Shown in pieces: positions 40,293 to 50,600 of a DNA stretch of 64,000 nt; within the stretch, counting starts at the first letter, position 1, and every line of letters begins with the position of its first letter. The stretch is from Tranzscheliella williamsii (Eukaryota > Basidiomycota > Ustilaginomycetes > Ustilaginales > Ustilaginaceae). The stretch covers positions 62,001-126,000 of the forward strand of contig JALBYF010000003.1 of the NCBI GenBank assembly GCA_023212725.1, read 5' to 3'. The position numbers and the translations under genes are program-made. Under the pieces are notes generated by a model. That model had not been told where the DNA came from and made no database searches. It saw only the letters and a program-made list of their open reading frames with translations.

Positions 40293-42473
40293 ATGGCAGA
40301 CTCCGGTAAAGATGCCAAGTTCTTCCAGCGCGGCAAGGTGGAGGAGCTTCGCTCCGAGCTGCAGGCTGACAAGAAGGATAAGGGATGGGTCCGCAAGAGG
40401 ACTGTTCTGAAAAAGATCATTGCCAACGCCACCATGGGCAACGACATGTCCGCCCTCTTCCCCGACGTCGTTCAGTGCATCAATATCCAGGTGCTCGAGA
40501 TCAAAAAGATGGTCTACCTCTACCTCGTCAACTACGCCCGATCCAAACCCGAACTCGTCCCCAATGCCGTGCCCGGTTTCCTCTCGGACTGCAATGACCG
40601 CAACCCGCTTATCAGGGCACTCGCCATCAGGACCATGTCGTATATCCACGTGCCCGCCGTCCTCGCCGCCCTCATCGACCCTCTTCGCCACTCGCTCAAG
40701 GACTCGGACCCGTACGTCCGCAAAACCGCCGCGATCTGCGTCGCCAAGCTCTACATGCACGACAAAAAGCTTGTCGACCAGCACCAATTCATCGGCATGC
40801 TGCGCGATCTGCTCGCTGATGCCAACCCCACCGTCGTGGCGAATGCCGTCGCGGCCCTCGTCGAGATCTCTGAGCGCTCCGACAACATCCAGCTCAAGCT
40901 CAACCTCACCATCGCTTCCAAACTCGTCGCTGCCCTTGCCGAGTGCTCCGAATGGGGCCAGACCTATATCCTCGAAGCGCTCATGTTCTTTGTCCCGCAG
41001 GACTTTGCCGACGCCGAGATTCTCGCCGAGCGCATCGCCGTACGCCTCCAGCACGCCAACTCGGCCGTCGTCTTGACCTCCACCAAGGTGATCCTCTACC
41101 TGATGAACTACATTGCCAGCGCTGATTTCAAAGAAAGTCTCTGCAGGAAGCTCTCACCGCCCCTCGTCACGCTCCTCTCCTCCGGGCCCGAGGTGCAGTA
41201 CGTTGCCCTGCGTAATATCCTGCTCGTCATCCAGAGGAGGCCGCTTGTGCTGCAAAACGAGGTCAAGGTCTTCTTCTGCAAGTACAACGACCCGATCTAC
41301 GTCAAGATGGCCAAGCTCGAGATCATCTACCGCCTGGCCAACGAGCGCAACGTCGAGCAGGTCCTCGCCGAGCTGCGCGAGTACGCCTCGGAGGTCGACG
41401 TGGATTTTGCGCGCAAGGCAGTGCGCAGCATCGGCCGACTGGCCATCAAGATTGAGCCCTCGGCCGACCGCTGCATTCAAGCGTTGTTGACGCTCATCCA
41501 GACCAAGGTCAACTACGTAGTCCAGGAGGCCATCGTCGTTATCAAGGACATCTTCCGCAAATACCCGAACCGGTACGAGAGCGTGATCGCCACGCTCTGC
41601 GAGAATCTGGACAACCTCGACGAGAGCGAGGCCAAGGCGGCCATGATCTGGATCATCGGCCAGTATGCCGACCGGATTGAGAACAGCGACGAGCTGCTGG
41701 AAGACTTCTTGTTTACCTTTCTCGAAGAGTCGGTCGAGGTGCAGCTGGCCTTGCTTACCGCGACCGTCAAGCTCTTCCTCAAGCGGCCGACGGCGGGGGC
41801 CGAGCTGGTGCCCAAGGTGCTCAAGTGGGCGACCGAGGACGTAGAGAACCCGGATCTGCGCGATCGCGGCTTTATGTACTGGCGGCTGCTGTCGACGGAT
41901 CCCGAGGCGGCGCGTGCCGTGGTGCTGGCCAATAAGCCGGCGATCAGCACCGAGACGGACCGGATGGATCGGCAGCTGCTCGACCAGCTGCTCCTCCACG
42001 CCTCGAGTCTGGCGAGTATTTTCCACCGGCAGCCGCAGACGTTTATCCGCAATGCCAAGGCGCGCTACGTCCCCGACTCGCCGGCGCTCGACGAGGCCGC
42101 GCGCCGCTACGCCAGCGTCCACCTCTACTCGAAACCCGTCGCCCGCGCCCCCGTCCTCGACCGCTCCCAGGACACCAAGCACATCAACGACTCTAAATCC
42201 ACCAAGCGCTCCAGCGACCCCACCGCGACCACCGTCGACGACACCGACACCGACGCCGACACAGCACCCCTCCCCGCATACGCCCCGCCGGCATCTTCCT
42301 CCCCGCAGCCCCTCACCGTCCACGCCGTCGACACCGCCGTTCGCCGCGACGCCCGCGACGAGGAGGTGGACCCCTACGCGATGCTGGCGGACCACTTTGG
42401 CGATGCGCCCAATGCGTACGCGGCCGACCTGCCGCAGCCGTCGTCGGCGCAGCTGCACGACCTGCTCACTTAG
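40293..42473 (+). CDS. APL2: Beta-adaptin, large subunit of a clathrin adaptor complex (AP-1 type)
   Basis: 726 residues, intronless, ATG at 40293. The first 580 residues are the adaptin N-terminal (PF01602) helical solenoid: 'RGKVEELRSELQADKKDKGW', 'KKIIANATMGNDMSALFPDV', 'EIKKMVYLYLVNYA', 'NPLIRALAIRTMSYI', 'DPYVRKTAAICVAKLYMHD', 'NPTVVANAVAALVEISE', 'DFARKAVRSIGRLAIKIE', 'AKAAMIWIIGQYADRI' and 'RDRGFMYWRLLSTDPEAA'. A low-complexity hinge follows (about 610-700), and no appendage (ear) domain is present, as in fungal beta subunits of this size. Beta-adaptin pairs with gamma or alpha adaptin, recruits clathrin and reads dileucine signals at the Golgi/endosome. AP-1 is preferred over AP-2 because of the closeness to Apl2-type length, but AP-2 is not excluded. 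Confidence 0.92.
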   Translation: MADSGKDAKFFQRGKVEELRSELQADKKDKGWVRKRTVLKKIIANATMGNDMSALFPDVVQCINIQVLEIKKMVYLYLVNYARSKPELVPNAVPGFLSDCNDRNPLIRALAIRTMSYIHVPAVLAALIDPLRHSLKDSDPYVRKTAAICVAKLYMHDKKLVDQHQFIGMLRDLLADANPTVVANAVAALVEISERSDNIQLKLNLTIASKLVAALAECSEWGQTYILEALMFFVPQDFADAEILAERIAVRLQHANSAVVLTSTKVILYLMNYIASADFKESLCRKLSPPLVTLLSSGPEVQYVALRNILLVIQRRPLVLQNEVKVFFCKYNDPIYVKMAKLEIIYRLANERNVEQVLAELREYASEVDVDFARKAVRSIGRLAIKIEPSADRCIQALLTLIQTKVNYVVQEAIVVIKDIFRKYPNRYESVIATLCENLDNLDESEAKAAMIWIIGQYADRIENSDELLEDFLFTFLEESVEVQLALLTATVKLFLKRPTAGAELVPKVLKWATEDVENPDLRDRGFMYWRLLSTDPEAARAVVLANKPAISTETDRMDRQLLDQLLLHASSLASIFHRQPQTFIRNAKARYVPDSPALDEAARRYASVHLYSKPVARAPVLDRSQDTKHINDSKSTKRSSDPTATTVDDTDTDADTAPLPAYAPPASSSPQPLTVHAVDTAVRRDARDEEVDPYAMLADHFGDAPNAYAADLPQPSSAQLHDLLT

Positions 42474-42602
42474 CGCCCACGGCCGCGGATGTGCGCCCTG
42501 CGCCAATGCGATTTTGATTCCCTCTAGCCGTGCGAGCGTGGGGCGAAGAGTAACGGTGGTGGGGAGGGTAAGGATGTAGGTAGTGGAGGTGGTATGGGTG
42601 GG

Positions 42603-44894
42603 TTAGGCGTGGGTGGGGAGGAGGGAGTAGGAGGGGCGAGCGAGGCCGGGCCACATGGACCAGCGGGGGTGTGGGGGGTCGGGCGCGCCGCCCGCGGGCG
42701 AGGCGGGACGGGCGAGCAAGGGGAGCGGGCAATGCCCGGGGGCGAGGTCGGGAGGGACGTCGTAGAGCTGGGTGTAGTCGAGTGCCAGCTCGGCGCCGCG
42801 CGACCAGAAGTCGCGGCAGTTGGCCAGCGCGCCGTGGTCGAACGGGTTCGCGGCAGCCGCGGCGCGCTTCAGCCCGGCGCCGGCGCGGCCGCGCGTGTAC
42901 AGATCCAGCCCCACCACCGACAGCAACCACCCCCCTCCCCTCCCCAGCACCCGCCGCACCACCGCCACCGGCGTCTGCCCATGCCCATGCCCATGCCCAG
43001 CCACCCCCTCCCCCCCCTCCCTCCCCTCTCTCACCACCCCGCCGTGCTGCGCGAGAAACCCGGTCTGGCCAACATAGCTCTGCCCCGCCTTGCCACCCAT
43101 ATACCCAAAGCGGCCGAGATTGGACACCTCGAGCGTGGTCATCTGGCGCATGATCTGCCACGACTGGGCAACAAGCAGCACCACGGTCCAGCTCAGCTGC
43201 AGCATGGCCCAGACAACCACGCCCAGCAGGAACGGGTCGTAGGTCGTCGCAGTGCACAGGAACGCGGCGGGGAGATGGCAGGTCTCGTACGCCGGGTCCG
43301 GGAGCGGATCGTACGGCGGCGCGTTGATCGCATAGTAGACGCCGGCGAGGTAGGCAAACTGGAGGATGCCGGCGACAAGCGCGCCGACAAAGACGAGGAA
43401 CTGGCGGTGGTTGTGCACGCCAATGCAGTTGGCCACCCAGGGACAGTGGTGGTCGTGCCGGCCGACACACCGCTGGCAGAGCTTGCAATGCTTGGAGCGG
43501 ACCGGCTTGCGCGCCAGACACGCGACGCAGAACGTCTGCCCGTTCAGCCGTCCCTGCTGGGCCAGCTGGGTCACCGTCTGCTGGCGGTGGAGCGCCGAGG
43601 CAGAGAGCGGCGCATAGCCAGGCTCCATGGTCGCCGCGCGGAAGAGATTCCAGCAGCAGACAATCAGTGTCAGCGCAAAGACCAGGTTGTTGGCAGCGTA
43701 GCCGGGCGTGCGCGGCGCCAGCTTGCCGACCCACTGCCACGCCACCCAGACAATCGACGCCGAGACGATGGCGAGAAAGTAGTTGGAGCGCTGGAGGAAG
43801 TCGTGCTCCTGCGGGTCGAGGATGACGCGGGTGATGATGTGATGCATGCCAAAGAACTCGGCCATGGCGAGCGGCAGGGCGGTATACCAGGCCAGCGCAC
43901 TAAACGTGGCAAAGATGAGCCCGAGCGCGACAAAGGGTACCACCATGACGGCGATCTTGGCAGTGCGGCCAGAGACGGGCCCAAAGGTGCGCGACTTGCG
44001 CCTGCCGTCCTCCTCCAGACCGAGATCGGCGAGCGCCTTGTGGTAGGCGCCGATGGACTTGAGCTCGATGGCCATGTCGCGCGGGGTCTTGCCCGAGTCT
44101 TCCTTGGCGAGCAGATCAGAGTTGGCCTGGGCGAGGAGACGAATGCAAAGCCTGTTTCCCTTGACGACGGCCCAGTGCATAGCGGTGAGGCCAGCGGCGT
44201 CCTTCTTGTGGACGTTGCAGCCGTGCTTGAGGAGGATGTCGACAGAGATGGCGTCGCCCTGGTAGGCAGCCCACATGAGGGCGGTATGGCCCTGGGAATC
44301 GGTGGAGTCGAGGCCTTCCTGGGAGCTAAGCATGGGATGCTGGAGCATGTAGACGAGGGGCATCACGGCACTGGAGTGGACGGTGAGGTGGAGGGCATTG
44401 AAGCCCTGCGAGTCGGTGATGGTGGGGTCTGCGCCACGGGACGACAAAAGCTCGAGGAGATAGACGTGGCCGTTTCGCGCGGCCCACTGGAGCGGACTGG
44501 CGACAAGTTCGCCGCCGAGGGCATCGACCTGGGCTCCGTGGTCGAGCAGATAGCGGCATGTGGCGAGCTGGGCGTTGATGGCGGCCCAGTGGAGAGGAGT
44601 GATGTTGTCGTCGTCCCTGTCATGTACGGTGGCGCGGCCGGAGTCGACAAGACGCATGATGGCGGGCAGATCGCCCCTCTGAGCGGCGGCATGGATGGTC
44701 TGCTCCGGGCCGGGCGTATTGGCTCTACTTGTGCTGCGACTGAGCGAGTGGCGTGCACTGGCGGGCGAGACATCCTGCGCAGCGGCGGCAGGCGAGATAG
44801 CGCGCCGAAGCGGATCGGCTGCATAGGCCACCTCCTGAGACAGGCCGGCCGAGGCAGCCAATGCAGGCGTCGAGGGCGTACCAGGAGCGGCCAT
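42603..44894 (-). CDS. AKR1: Ankyrin-repeat DHHC palmitoyltransferase, Akr1 type
   Basis: 763 residues from ATG 44894, no intron. Ankyrin repeats fill about residues 55-265 ('TPLHWAAINAQLATCRYLLD', 'SPLQWAARNGHVYLLELLSS', 'TALMWAAYQGDAISVDILLK', 'GLTAMHWAVVKGNRLCIRLL'). Four predicted helices flank the catalytic Cys-rich domain at about 455-505: 'CVACLARKPVRSKHCKLCQR' then 'CVGRHDHHCPWVANCIGVHN'. The active site is a full DHHC; the budding yeast Akr1 has DHYC. The protein S-acylates cytosolic substrates such as casein kinase Yck2 or Rho/Ras-type proteins in yeasts, at the Golgi. The C-terminal 170 residues are Gly/His-rich and variable. Its stop lies 129 bp from the beta-adaptin stop (convergent pair). 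Confidence 0.95.
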   Translation of the reverse strand: MAAPGTPSTPALAASAGLSQEVAYAADPLRRAISPAAAAQDVSPASARHSLSRSTSRANTPGPEQTIHAAAQRGDLPAIMRLVDSGRATVHDRDDDNITPLHWAAINAQLATCRYLLDHGAQVDALGGELVASPLQWAARNGHVYLLELLSSRGADPTITDSQGFNALHLTVHSSAVMPLVYMLQHPMLSSQEGLDSTDSQGHTALMWAAYQGDAISVDILLKHGCNVHKKDAAGLTAMHWAVVKGNRLCIRLLAQANSDLLAKEDSGKTPRDMAIELKSIGAYHKALADLGLEEDGRRKSRTFGPVSGRTAKIAVMVVPFVALGLIFATFSALAWYTALPLAMAEFFGMHHIITRVILDPQEHDFLQRSNYFLAIVSASIVWVAWQWVGKLAPRTPGYAANNLVFALTLIVCCWNLFRAATMEPGYAPLSASALHRQQTVTQLAQQGRLNGQTFCVACLARKPVRSKHCKLCQRCVGRHDHHCPWVANCIGVHNHRQFLVFVGALVAGILQFAYLAGVYYAINAPPYDPLPDPAYETCHLPAAFLCTATTYDPFLLGVVVWAMLQLSWTVVLLVAQSWQIMRQMTTLEVSNLGRFGYMGGKAGQSYVGQTGFLAQHGGVVREGREGGEGVAGHGHGHGQTPVAVVRRVLGRGGGWLLSVVGLDLYTRGRAGAGLKRAAAAANPFDHGALANCRDFWSRGAELALDYTQLYDVPPDLAPGHCPLPLLARPASPAGGAPDPPHPRWSMWPGLARPSYSLLPTHA

Positions 44895-45908
44895 CCTGCC
44901 GCCAAAAGAGCTGCCTGCCGTCGAAAGAGCTGCCTGACGTCAAAAGAGCTGCCTACCGCTGCGTAGGGAAGAGAGGGCTGGAAGAGAGGAAGAAGCGTCC
45001 ACGCTCAAAGCATCAAGCACCAAAGCCAAAGCATCAGAGCATCAAAGCATCACGGCCAGAGTCGAGCTGAAAGGCAGATGGAAGATAGCAACAAGGAGCG
45101 GGTGGCTAACTCACACTTTGTCGATCTCCACACCAACACACTCCCTCACCCTTCGCACTCACAGCTTACACTTACAGCTCTCCCACCTGCTCACCTTGGC
45201 AGCTCACCGGCTGTGCTTCGCCGCACGCTTCAGACGGCCTCCTTTTCGACTTTTTCTCCGTGGAAATTCACCATTCCAGTTGCGCTACACCGACGTACCT
45301 TTTACTAGTGCGACCGAATCTCCCCGATACCCGATCCCGTGCGAAGCAATCTCACCTCAATCCCTGATGACACGCTCTCTGCTCGCACGACAGTGCAACC
45401 CTCTCTCGACAACGCCCCTGCGACAGTCACAACACCAGCACAACACCAGTCACAATGACAACTACGATTGTTGCAATGAAAGCAGCATCTGACCAACCGA
45501 TTCTGTGTGAGATTGTTTTGCAGAAGATCGGCTATCGGGAAAGTTCGGTCCTTTTCCTAACAGTTGTGAGTGTTCTGTCCGCTTTGCCTTTCTTGCCTTT
45601 CTTTGGCGGCGTGTTGTACGTGCGCTGTTGTGAGATCGGACGCATTTCATCGCTGTTAGACTGCGGTCGGTCTGGCATCGCCGAGAACCGAAGAAAAGTA
45701 CGATTCAGCGCGGCTTTTTCGGAGGATTCTGCCGGGACTTTGTGAATATGATGGAATGATTGACAGCTCAGCTTGCCTTGCCTCTTCTCCCTCTCATCTG
45801 TCTCCCTGTCTCCCTGTCTCTCTGTCTCTCTCCGTCTCTCTGTCTCTCCGTCTCTGTGTCCTGCTGCTCTGTTCGTCGCCATACCACCGCCACTGCGCTG
45901 CCACTACG
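44895..45908. promoter_or_regulatory. Divergent intergenic region between AKR1 and the RMND1-like gene
   Basis: About 1 kb with both promoters. Near 44890-44960 the pentadecamer-like block 'aaaagagctgcctgccg' recurs three times. A 96-codon frame at 45455 (+) and the in-frame ATG at 45756 may act as upstream starts in the RMND1-like leader. The last 110 bp are a pyrimidine-rich repeat. Confidence 0.45.
45795..45857 (+). repeat. Pyrimidine-rich (tctccctg)n leader repeat
   Basis: About eight imperfect copies of an 8-base unit (tctccctg / tctctctg / tctctccg) directly upstream of the start of the RMND1-like gene, presumably in its 5' leader or core promoter, where such CT tracts are common in fungi. 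Confidence 0.75.
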
Positions 45909-47531
45909 ATGCGGGCCATGGCGGTAGGGAGAGCCACGCTCCGGGCATCGCCGTTGGCTCCGTCAGCACGGTCATTCGCCGCCTGTGTCCGTATCTCTGG
46001 CCGAGATGAGCAGGCCAGCGCCGTCAGCAAGTCCCGTGCGCCGTCCAGCTCTGCCTCCTCTGCTGAGGCCTGGCAGGACGGCAGCGGACAGCGCCCATCT
46101 TCTGCTTCGTCACTGGCTGCCCCGCCGTCGTCCAGCACTGCTTCGCAAGCCTCAATGGCACATTCGCGGTCCAAACCAGTGCAGCTTTCGTATCATCCTC
46201 CCAACAAGGGCGGCACTGGTGGCGGCTCTATCACGCTCAACCTGCCACCGAGCATTATGGAGGCCATGTCGCGCAACAAGAACATGGTCTCGGCCAAATC
46301 CGCTTCCGCCCGCGCCAAGGCCCACGCCTCCAAGGCGCTCCGTCAGACCCTTCCGCAGCCCACCACCGGCCAGGTCTTCGCTTGGGCCACCTCCTACTCG
46401 TATTCCTTCGCCGAGCTCGTCCGCTCCGGACGTCTGCCTGCCAACTACCAGATCTTTGAAGACAACGAGGTGATCCACATCCCCCAGTGGCCACTCCCGC
46501 CACAGCCCGCCCCACCCGCACCGGCGACGACAACGACGTCGACAAGTACCACGACGTCAACAACGACGACGACGACAGCCACCGGCTCCAGCAACGGTAT
46601 GGGCAGGGGGGAGGTGTTTATCTTTCGGTCGGGCTCGTTTGTCACATGGGGTCTGGATCAGGAGCAGAGCACGCGCTTTCTCCGCAATGTCATCCAAGGC
46701 CGCGACCTCCGCTATCCGGTCGAAGTGGGCCGCTATGCACAGATCGGCGACGAAGTGATGGACTATCTCTATGCTTCCTCTCAGCCTACTCGCGTCCAAG
46801 GCGACATGATTGTCATTGGCCAGCCGCCCAAGTCGTTCGATGCCGAAGCCGAAGCGGACGCACAAGGCGAAGCGGGCAACGACGCTGCGGCTGTTTCTGC
46901 GCTCGAGCAGGGGGGGGAAGGGGAGCCAGGCTGGCGCGAGGCAGGGGAGGATGCGTTCGGGACCGAGTGGACGCCGGTGCTGGCGCGGCTGGCCTTTTCG
47001 CAGGGGCTGGCGCGGTCGGCGCGGCTGTCGGTGCAGGAGTCGGCGCTGTCGCACTTCCTGGCGACGGTCTCGGCGATCCCGTCGCAGCTGGAGACGGTGG
47101 GCAAGGTGCCGCTCTCGCGCACCGCCGTGATCAAGCAGATGGGCACCCTCCTCCGCCTGCGCCAGACCGCCAATCTGGACCGCGACAACTTCTACGACGA
47201 GCCCGAGGTCTACTGGGAGAATGCCAAGCTGGAGGACCACTACCGCGCCATCTGCCACGCCCTCGACATCTCCCAGCGCTTCGAGACGCTCAACGACAAG
47301 CTCGACCACGGCGAGAACCTCCTCGGCGTCGTCCGCGCCCTCCAGACCGAATCCACCACCCACCGCATGGAGCTCATCATCATCGCCCTCATCGCCTTCG
47401 AGGCCACCATCGCCGTCATCAGCCACGACTGGCTCCCCGCCCCCGCCTCCCTCCTCGCCCACCTCACCACCCTCACCGATGCCCTCCACCTCACCTCCCC
47501 CACTTCCTCCACTTCCCCCAGCCCGCCCTGA
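45909..47531 (+). CDS. RMND1/DUF155 mitochondrial protein
   Basis: 540 residues from ATG 45909; an in-frame ATG at 45756 would add 51 residues encoded by the CT-repeat leader and is less likely. The N-terminus is Arg-rich and acid-free (MRAMAVGRATLRASPLAPSA), a mitochondrial presequence. The DUF155/RMND1 domain (PF02582) covers about 230-525: 'GEVFIFRSGSFVTWGLDQEQ', 'DMIVIGQPPKSFDAEA', 'ALSHFLATVSAIPSQLETVG', 'QTANLDRDNFYDEPEVYWEN', 'LDISQRFETLNDKLDHGENL' and the C-terminal helix 'HRMELIIIALIAFEATIAV', which anchors such proteins in the inner membrane. Human RMND1 and yeast Rmd1/Rmd8 relatives support mitochondrial translation or sporulation. A Thr-rich run from about 200 to 225 is encoded by (acg/aca) codons. 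Confidence 0.9.
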   Translation: MRAMAVGRATLRASPLAPSARSFAACVRISGRDEQASAVSKSRAPSSSASSAEAWQDGSGQRPSSASSLAAPPSSSTASQASMAHSRSKPVQLSYHPPNKGGTGGGSITLNLPPSIMEAMSRNKNMVSAKSASARAKAHASKALRQTLPQPTTGQVFAWATSYSYSFAELVRSGRLPANYQIFEDNEVIHIPQWPLPPQPAPPAPATTTTSTSTTTSTTTTTTATGSSNGMGRGEVFIFRSGSFVTWGLDQEQSTRFLRNVIQGRDLRYPVEVGRYAQIGDEVMDYLYASSQPTRVQGDMIVIGQPPKSFDAEAEADAQGEAGNDAAAVSALEQGGEGEPGWREAGEDAFGTEWTPVLARLAFSQGLARSARLSVQESALSHFLATVSAIPSQLETVGKVPLSRTAVIKQMGTLLRLRQTANLDRDNFYDEPEVYWENAKLEDHYRAICHALDISQRFETLNDKLDHGENLLGVVRALQTESTTHRMELIIIALIAFEATIAVISHDWLPAPASLLAHLTTLTDALHLTSPTSSTSPSPP

Positions 47532-47632
47532 CTGCCCCTGCCCGGCCACCCCGCCTCTGTACTGCCTAATCGATACCGCCTCTCTCAACACTCGGCCCGG
47601 GACAAGTGCGTGGATACGTGGTGGCGGTGAAG

Positions 47633-50600
47633 CTAGGTGACGTGGACGTGGGCGATGGGGGAGACGAGCGAGATGCGGTCGTGGGCGGGGACGTGCGGGG
47701 AGGCGACTTCGTCGACGACGGCGACAAAGGCGTAGGTGCCCGTAGCGAGGAAGAGGACCTGGGTGTCGAAAGTGGCGGTGGTGGCGGGGGGGAGGGGGGA
47801 GGGGAGGAGGGGTGCTGCTGTGGTGCCGTCGGCGAGGAGGGTGTGGGAGAGGGCGATGTCGGGGGCGGTGGCGGTGGGCGGGTCGATGGTGGCGGCGGGG
47901 GAGACGGGGACTAGGCGGACGACCAGGTTGGCGGGGCGGGCCGAGTGGTTGTGCACCCGGACGCGCGCGCGGACGAACGACTCGGGCGCGACGGGGGCGG
48001 GGGGGAAGAGGATCTCGATGCGCACGGCCGCGCGCTGCAGCCGCGCGAGGTGGGGCTCGGCGGCCACGGCATCCCGCACGCCCACCTCGCCGCGACGCCC
48101 CGTAGCGGCGACTTCCCACTCGCCCGTCCAGCGCTGGAGCAGCGCATCGCGGTACCAAAACGCGCGGCGCGCAGCGCGCTCCTCGTCAGCACTGAGCGCG
48201 CGGCGCGACACAATGAACTGCCGCGACGAGAGCGACGGAATCGCTTGCTCCAGCGCTGCCGTCGCCAAGTCGACGCACGCGAACGGCAGCACCACGCGCT
48301 GGCTCGTCCCGGCCCGCACCGCCCGGCGCACCTCGAACGGCACCGCATCGCCCGAATTCAGCGTGAAGCGCACCCCCACATCCTCCACGCCGACGTTGGC
48401 CACATCCATGCTAAGCAGGCAGTACTCTGCCTCCCCCGCCCCGCTTCCCCCGGCCACATCCCCCGGCGCAGAGTGGCTCTCGGCGATCAGGCGCACCGCT
48501 TCGGCCGCCGGCAGTGGCCGGATCTCGAGCGCACTGCACTCGAGCACGCGGTGGACGCTGACGCGGAAGGGGACGGCCACCTTGCGCGCAAAGAAGCTCG
48601 CCCGCGCGCGCGCGCCCTCGTCGACATGCGCATACTCGAGCGTGATGCGCGCCGCCGTGCACTCCAGCTTGCCGCGCACGTAGACACGCAGCGTCTCGGT
48701 CGCGCCCGCCTCCACCCGCACCGCCCCCGCCCCCTCCGCCTGCAGCACAGGCCGGTGCAGCAGCTCGCTCTCCAGCTCGTGCACGTCCGGCGCCAGCAAC
48801 TCGCCCTCCGCCAGCGCCCGCTTTGTCGCCTCGCTCAGGTCGTCCTCGAAGCCCAGCCGCAGGTAGTCCACCGCCACCGCCGACGCGTTGTGCACCACCA
48901 GCTGCAGCGTCTGCACCTCGCCTTCGAACAGCTCCACCCCGCCCGTCAGCTCCAGCTCCGGGCAGAAGACATCGACCACCGGCTGCCGCGGCACGACGCG
49001 GCACTCGAGGTACCGCGGCTCCGCGCCCGCCGTCCGCTTCGAGGGCGCCGGCTCCGCCCGCAGCGCAAGACGCTGCTTCATCACCGAGCTGCGCGCGTCG
49101 AGGCCGACCACCTTGAGCCGCGTCCGCCGGTCGTCCGCGTCCGCCGCCGCATTCCTGCGCGCCTTGACGTTCTCCTCGTCGTAGATCGGCAGCAGGACGC
49201 TCTCTTCCACACAGCCCGCGACGGTGTTCGCGACGCCCCGGATGCTCAGCGTCCCGACCTGCTTGGCTACGCCCGTCAGCCGCACCGTCTGGAACGACAG
49301 CGGCGGGATCACGGTCCGTTCCGACTGCGCCTCGAACGCTGCGCCCTGCGTAACCAGCTGGATGGACTCAACCTCCAGCTCGATCCGCAACGGGTTCTGC
49401 AGCGTCGCCATCAGCTCCACCCGCTCGTCCTGTACGACAATGGTAGTGCCGCCTTGGGGGCCCGCGAACGCCGAGCCGGTGTCTCTCGGCGCCGGGTTCC
49501 AGAAGAAAGGGTTGCTAACGCCGGCGACGCCTTCTTCGGTGTTTGGCGCGGGCGCCGCCAGAGTGTCCAGGTCCTTGATGTTTTTCTCGATCGGCGTGTT
49601 CTCGGCGGGCACGGGGAGCAGCTCGAGGCTGCAGAGCGGCTCCGGGGGGCCCCAGTACTTGACCTTGAGGTCCTGGGCGCCGGCCCAGCGTGCGGCCTGG
49701 ACGGTGCGCTGGATGGCGTGTGCCAGGTCTTTCTGCTCTTCGGCGGAGAGGAGCGGATGGAAGTCGCGCAGGAGGATGACGGCGAAGAAGGCCATGCCGA
49801 CCTGGTCATCCAGCAGCTCTGCCACGGCCAGGGTCTCTGTGAGCAGTGCGACCTGCTGCTCTCTCCAGCCGAACGGCGCTTCGGCGAGCATTTCGAGCGG
49901 CGTGACGACCGAAAGGCGCGGCGTGCTCTGTTTCCCGGGCGGCTGGCTGCGGCTCCACTCTTCTCCGCGGGCGAGCGGGGAGGCGTAGGCGCTGCGGAGG
50001 CCGTCGGAGGCGCGCGCGAGGATGTGCCAGGCAGGGATGCCCAGCAGCGGCTCAACCTCGACGTGGACACCGTACGTCTCGCAGATCTGCAGCGCAAAGA
50101 CGAGAACGGCCTCAGGCCCGCGGCTCACCGCCTCCGGCGTAATCTGCGCGACGAGATTGCCCAGCAGCTCGTTCTCGGCCGGCGCGCACTGCAGCGGCAG
50201 CGACGACGTCTGCGGCTGTTTCGCCTGGAGTCGTATCGCCTTGCCGAGCAGCGCAACGATGACGCCCTGCAGCTGGCGCAGAAGATGCGCCTCCCGCCGC
50301 GAGAAGCCGATGCAACCGAACAGACTCGCGAGCGTGCTCAGCAGCGTGACCTGGTCAGAGGCCTTGAGCGCGGCGACCGAGTGGGTCAAGGCCGAGGAGG
50401 CAGCGGCGCCGATCTGGTGCCTTGCTACGCCAGAGACGCTGGTGAACTTGAGATAGTCTGCGCTGCTGGGTTTGTCCTCGGCGAGCGCAGGCGGGATGCC
50501 GCCGTAGATGAGCTGGTCGAAGCACTCGCCGTTCCAGCCGCCGGATGCCCAGACGGCCAGCAGGAAGCGCGCATACTGGACACACGCGCCGGCGTGGATG

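Noticed and set aside
42594..44966. 790-codon plus-strand frame opposite AKR1
   Set aside because: Antisense shadow of an intact ankyrin-DHHC gene; no recognisable protein features.
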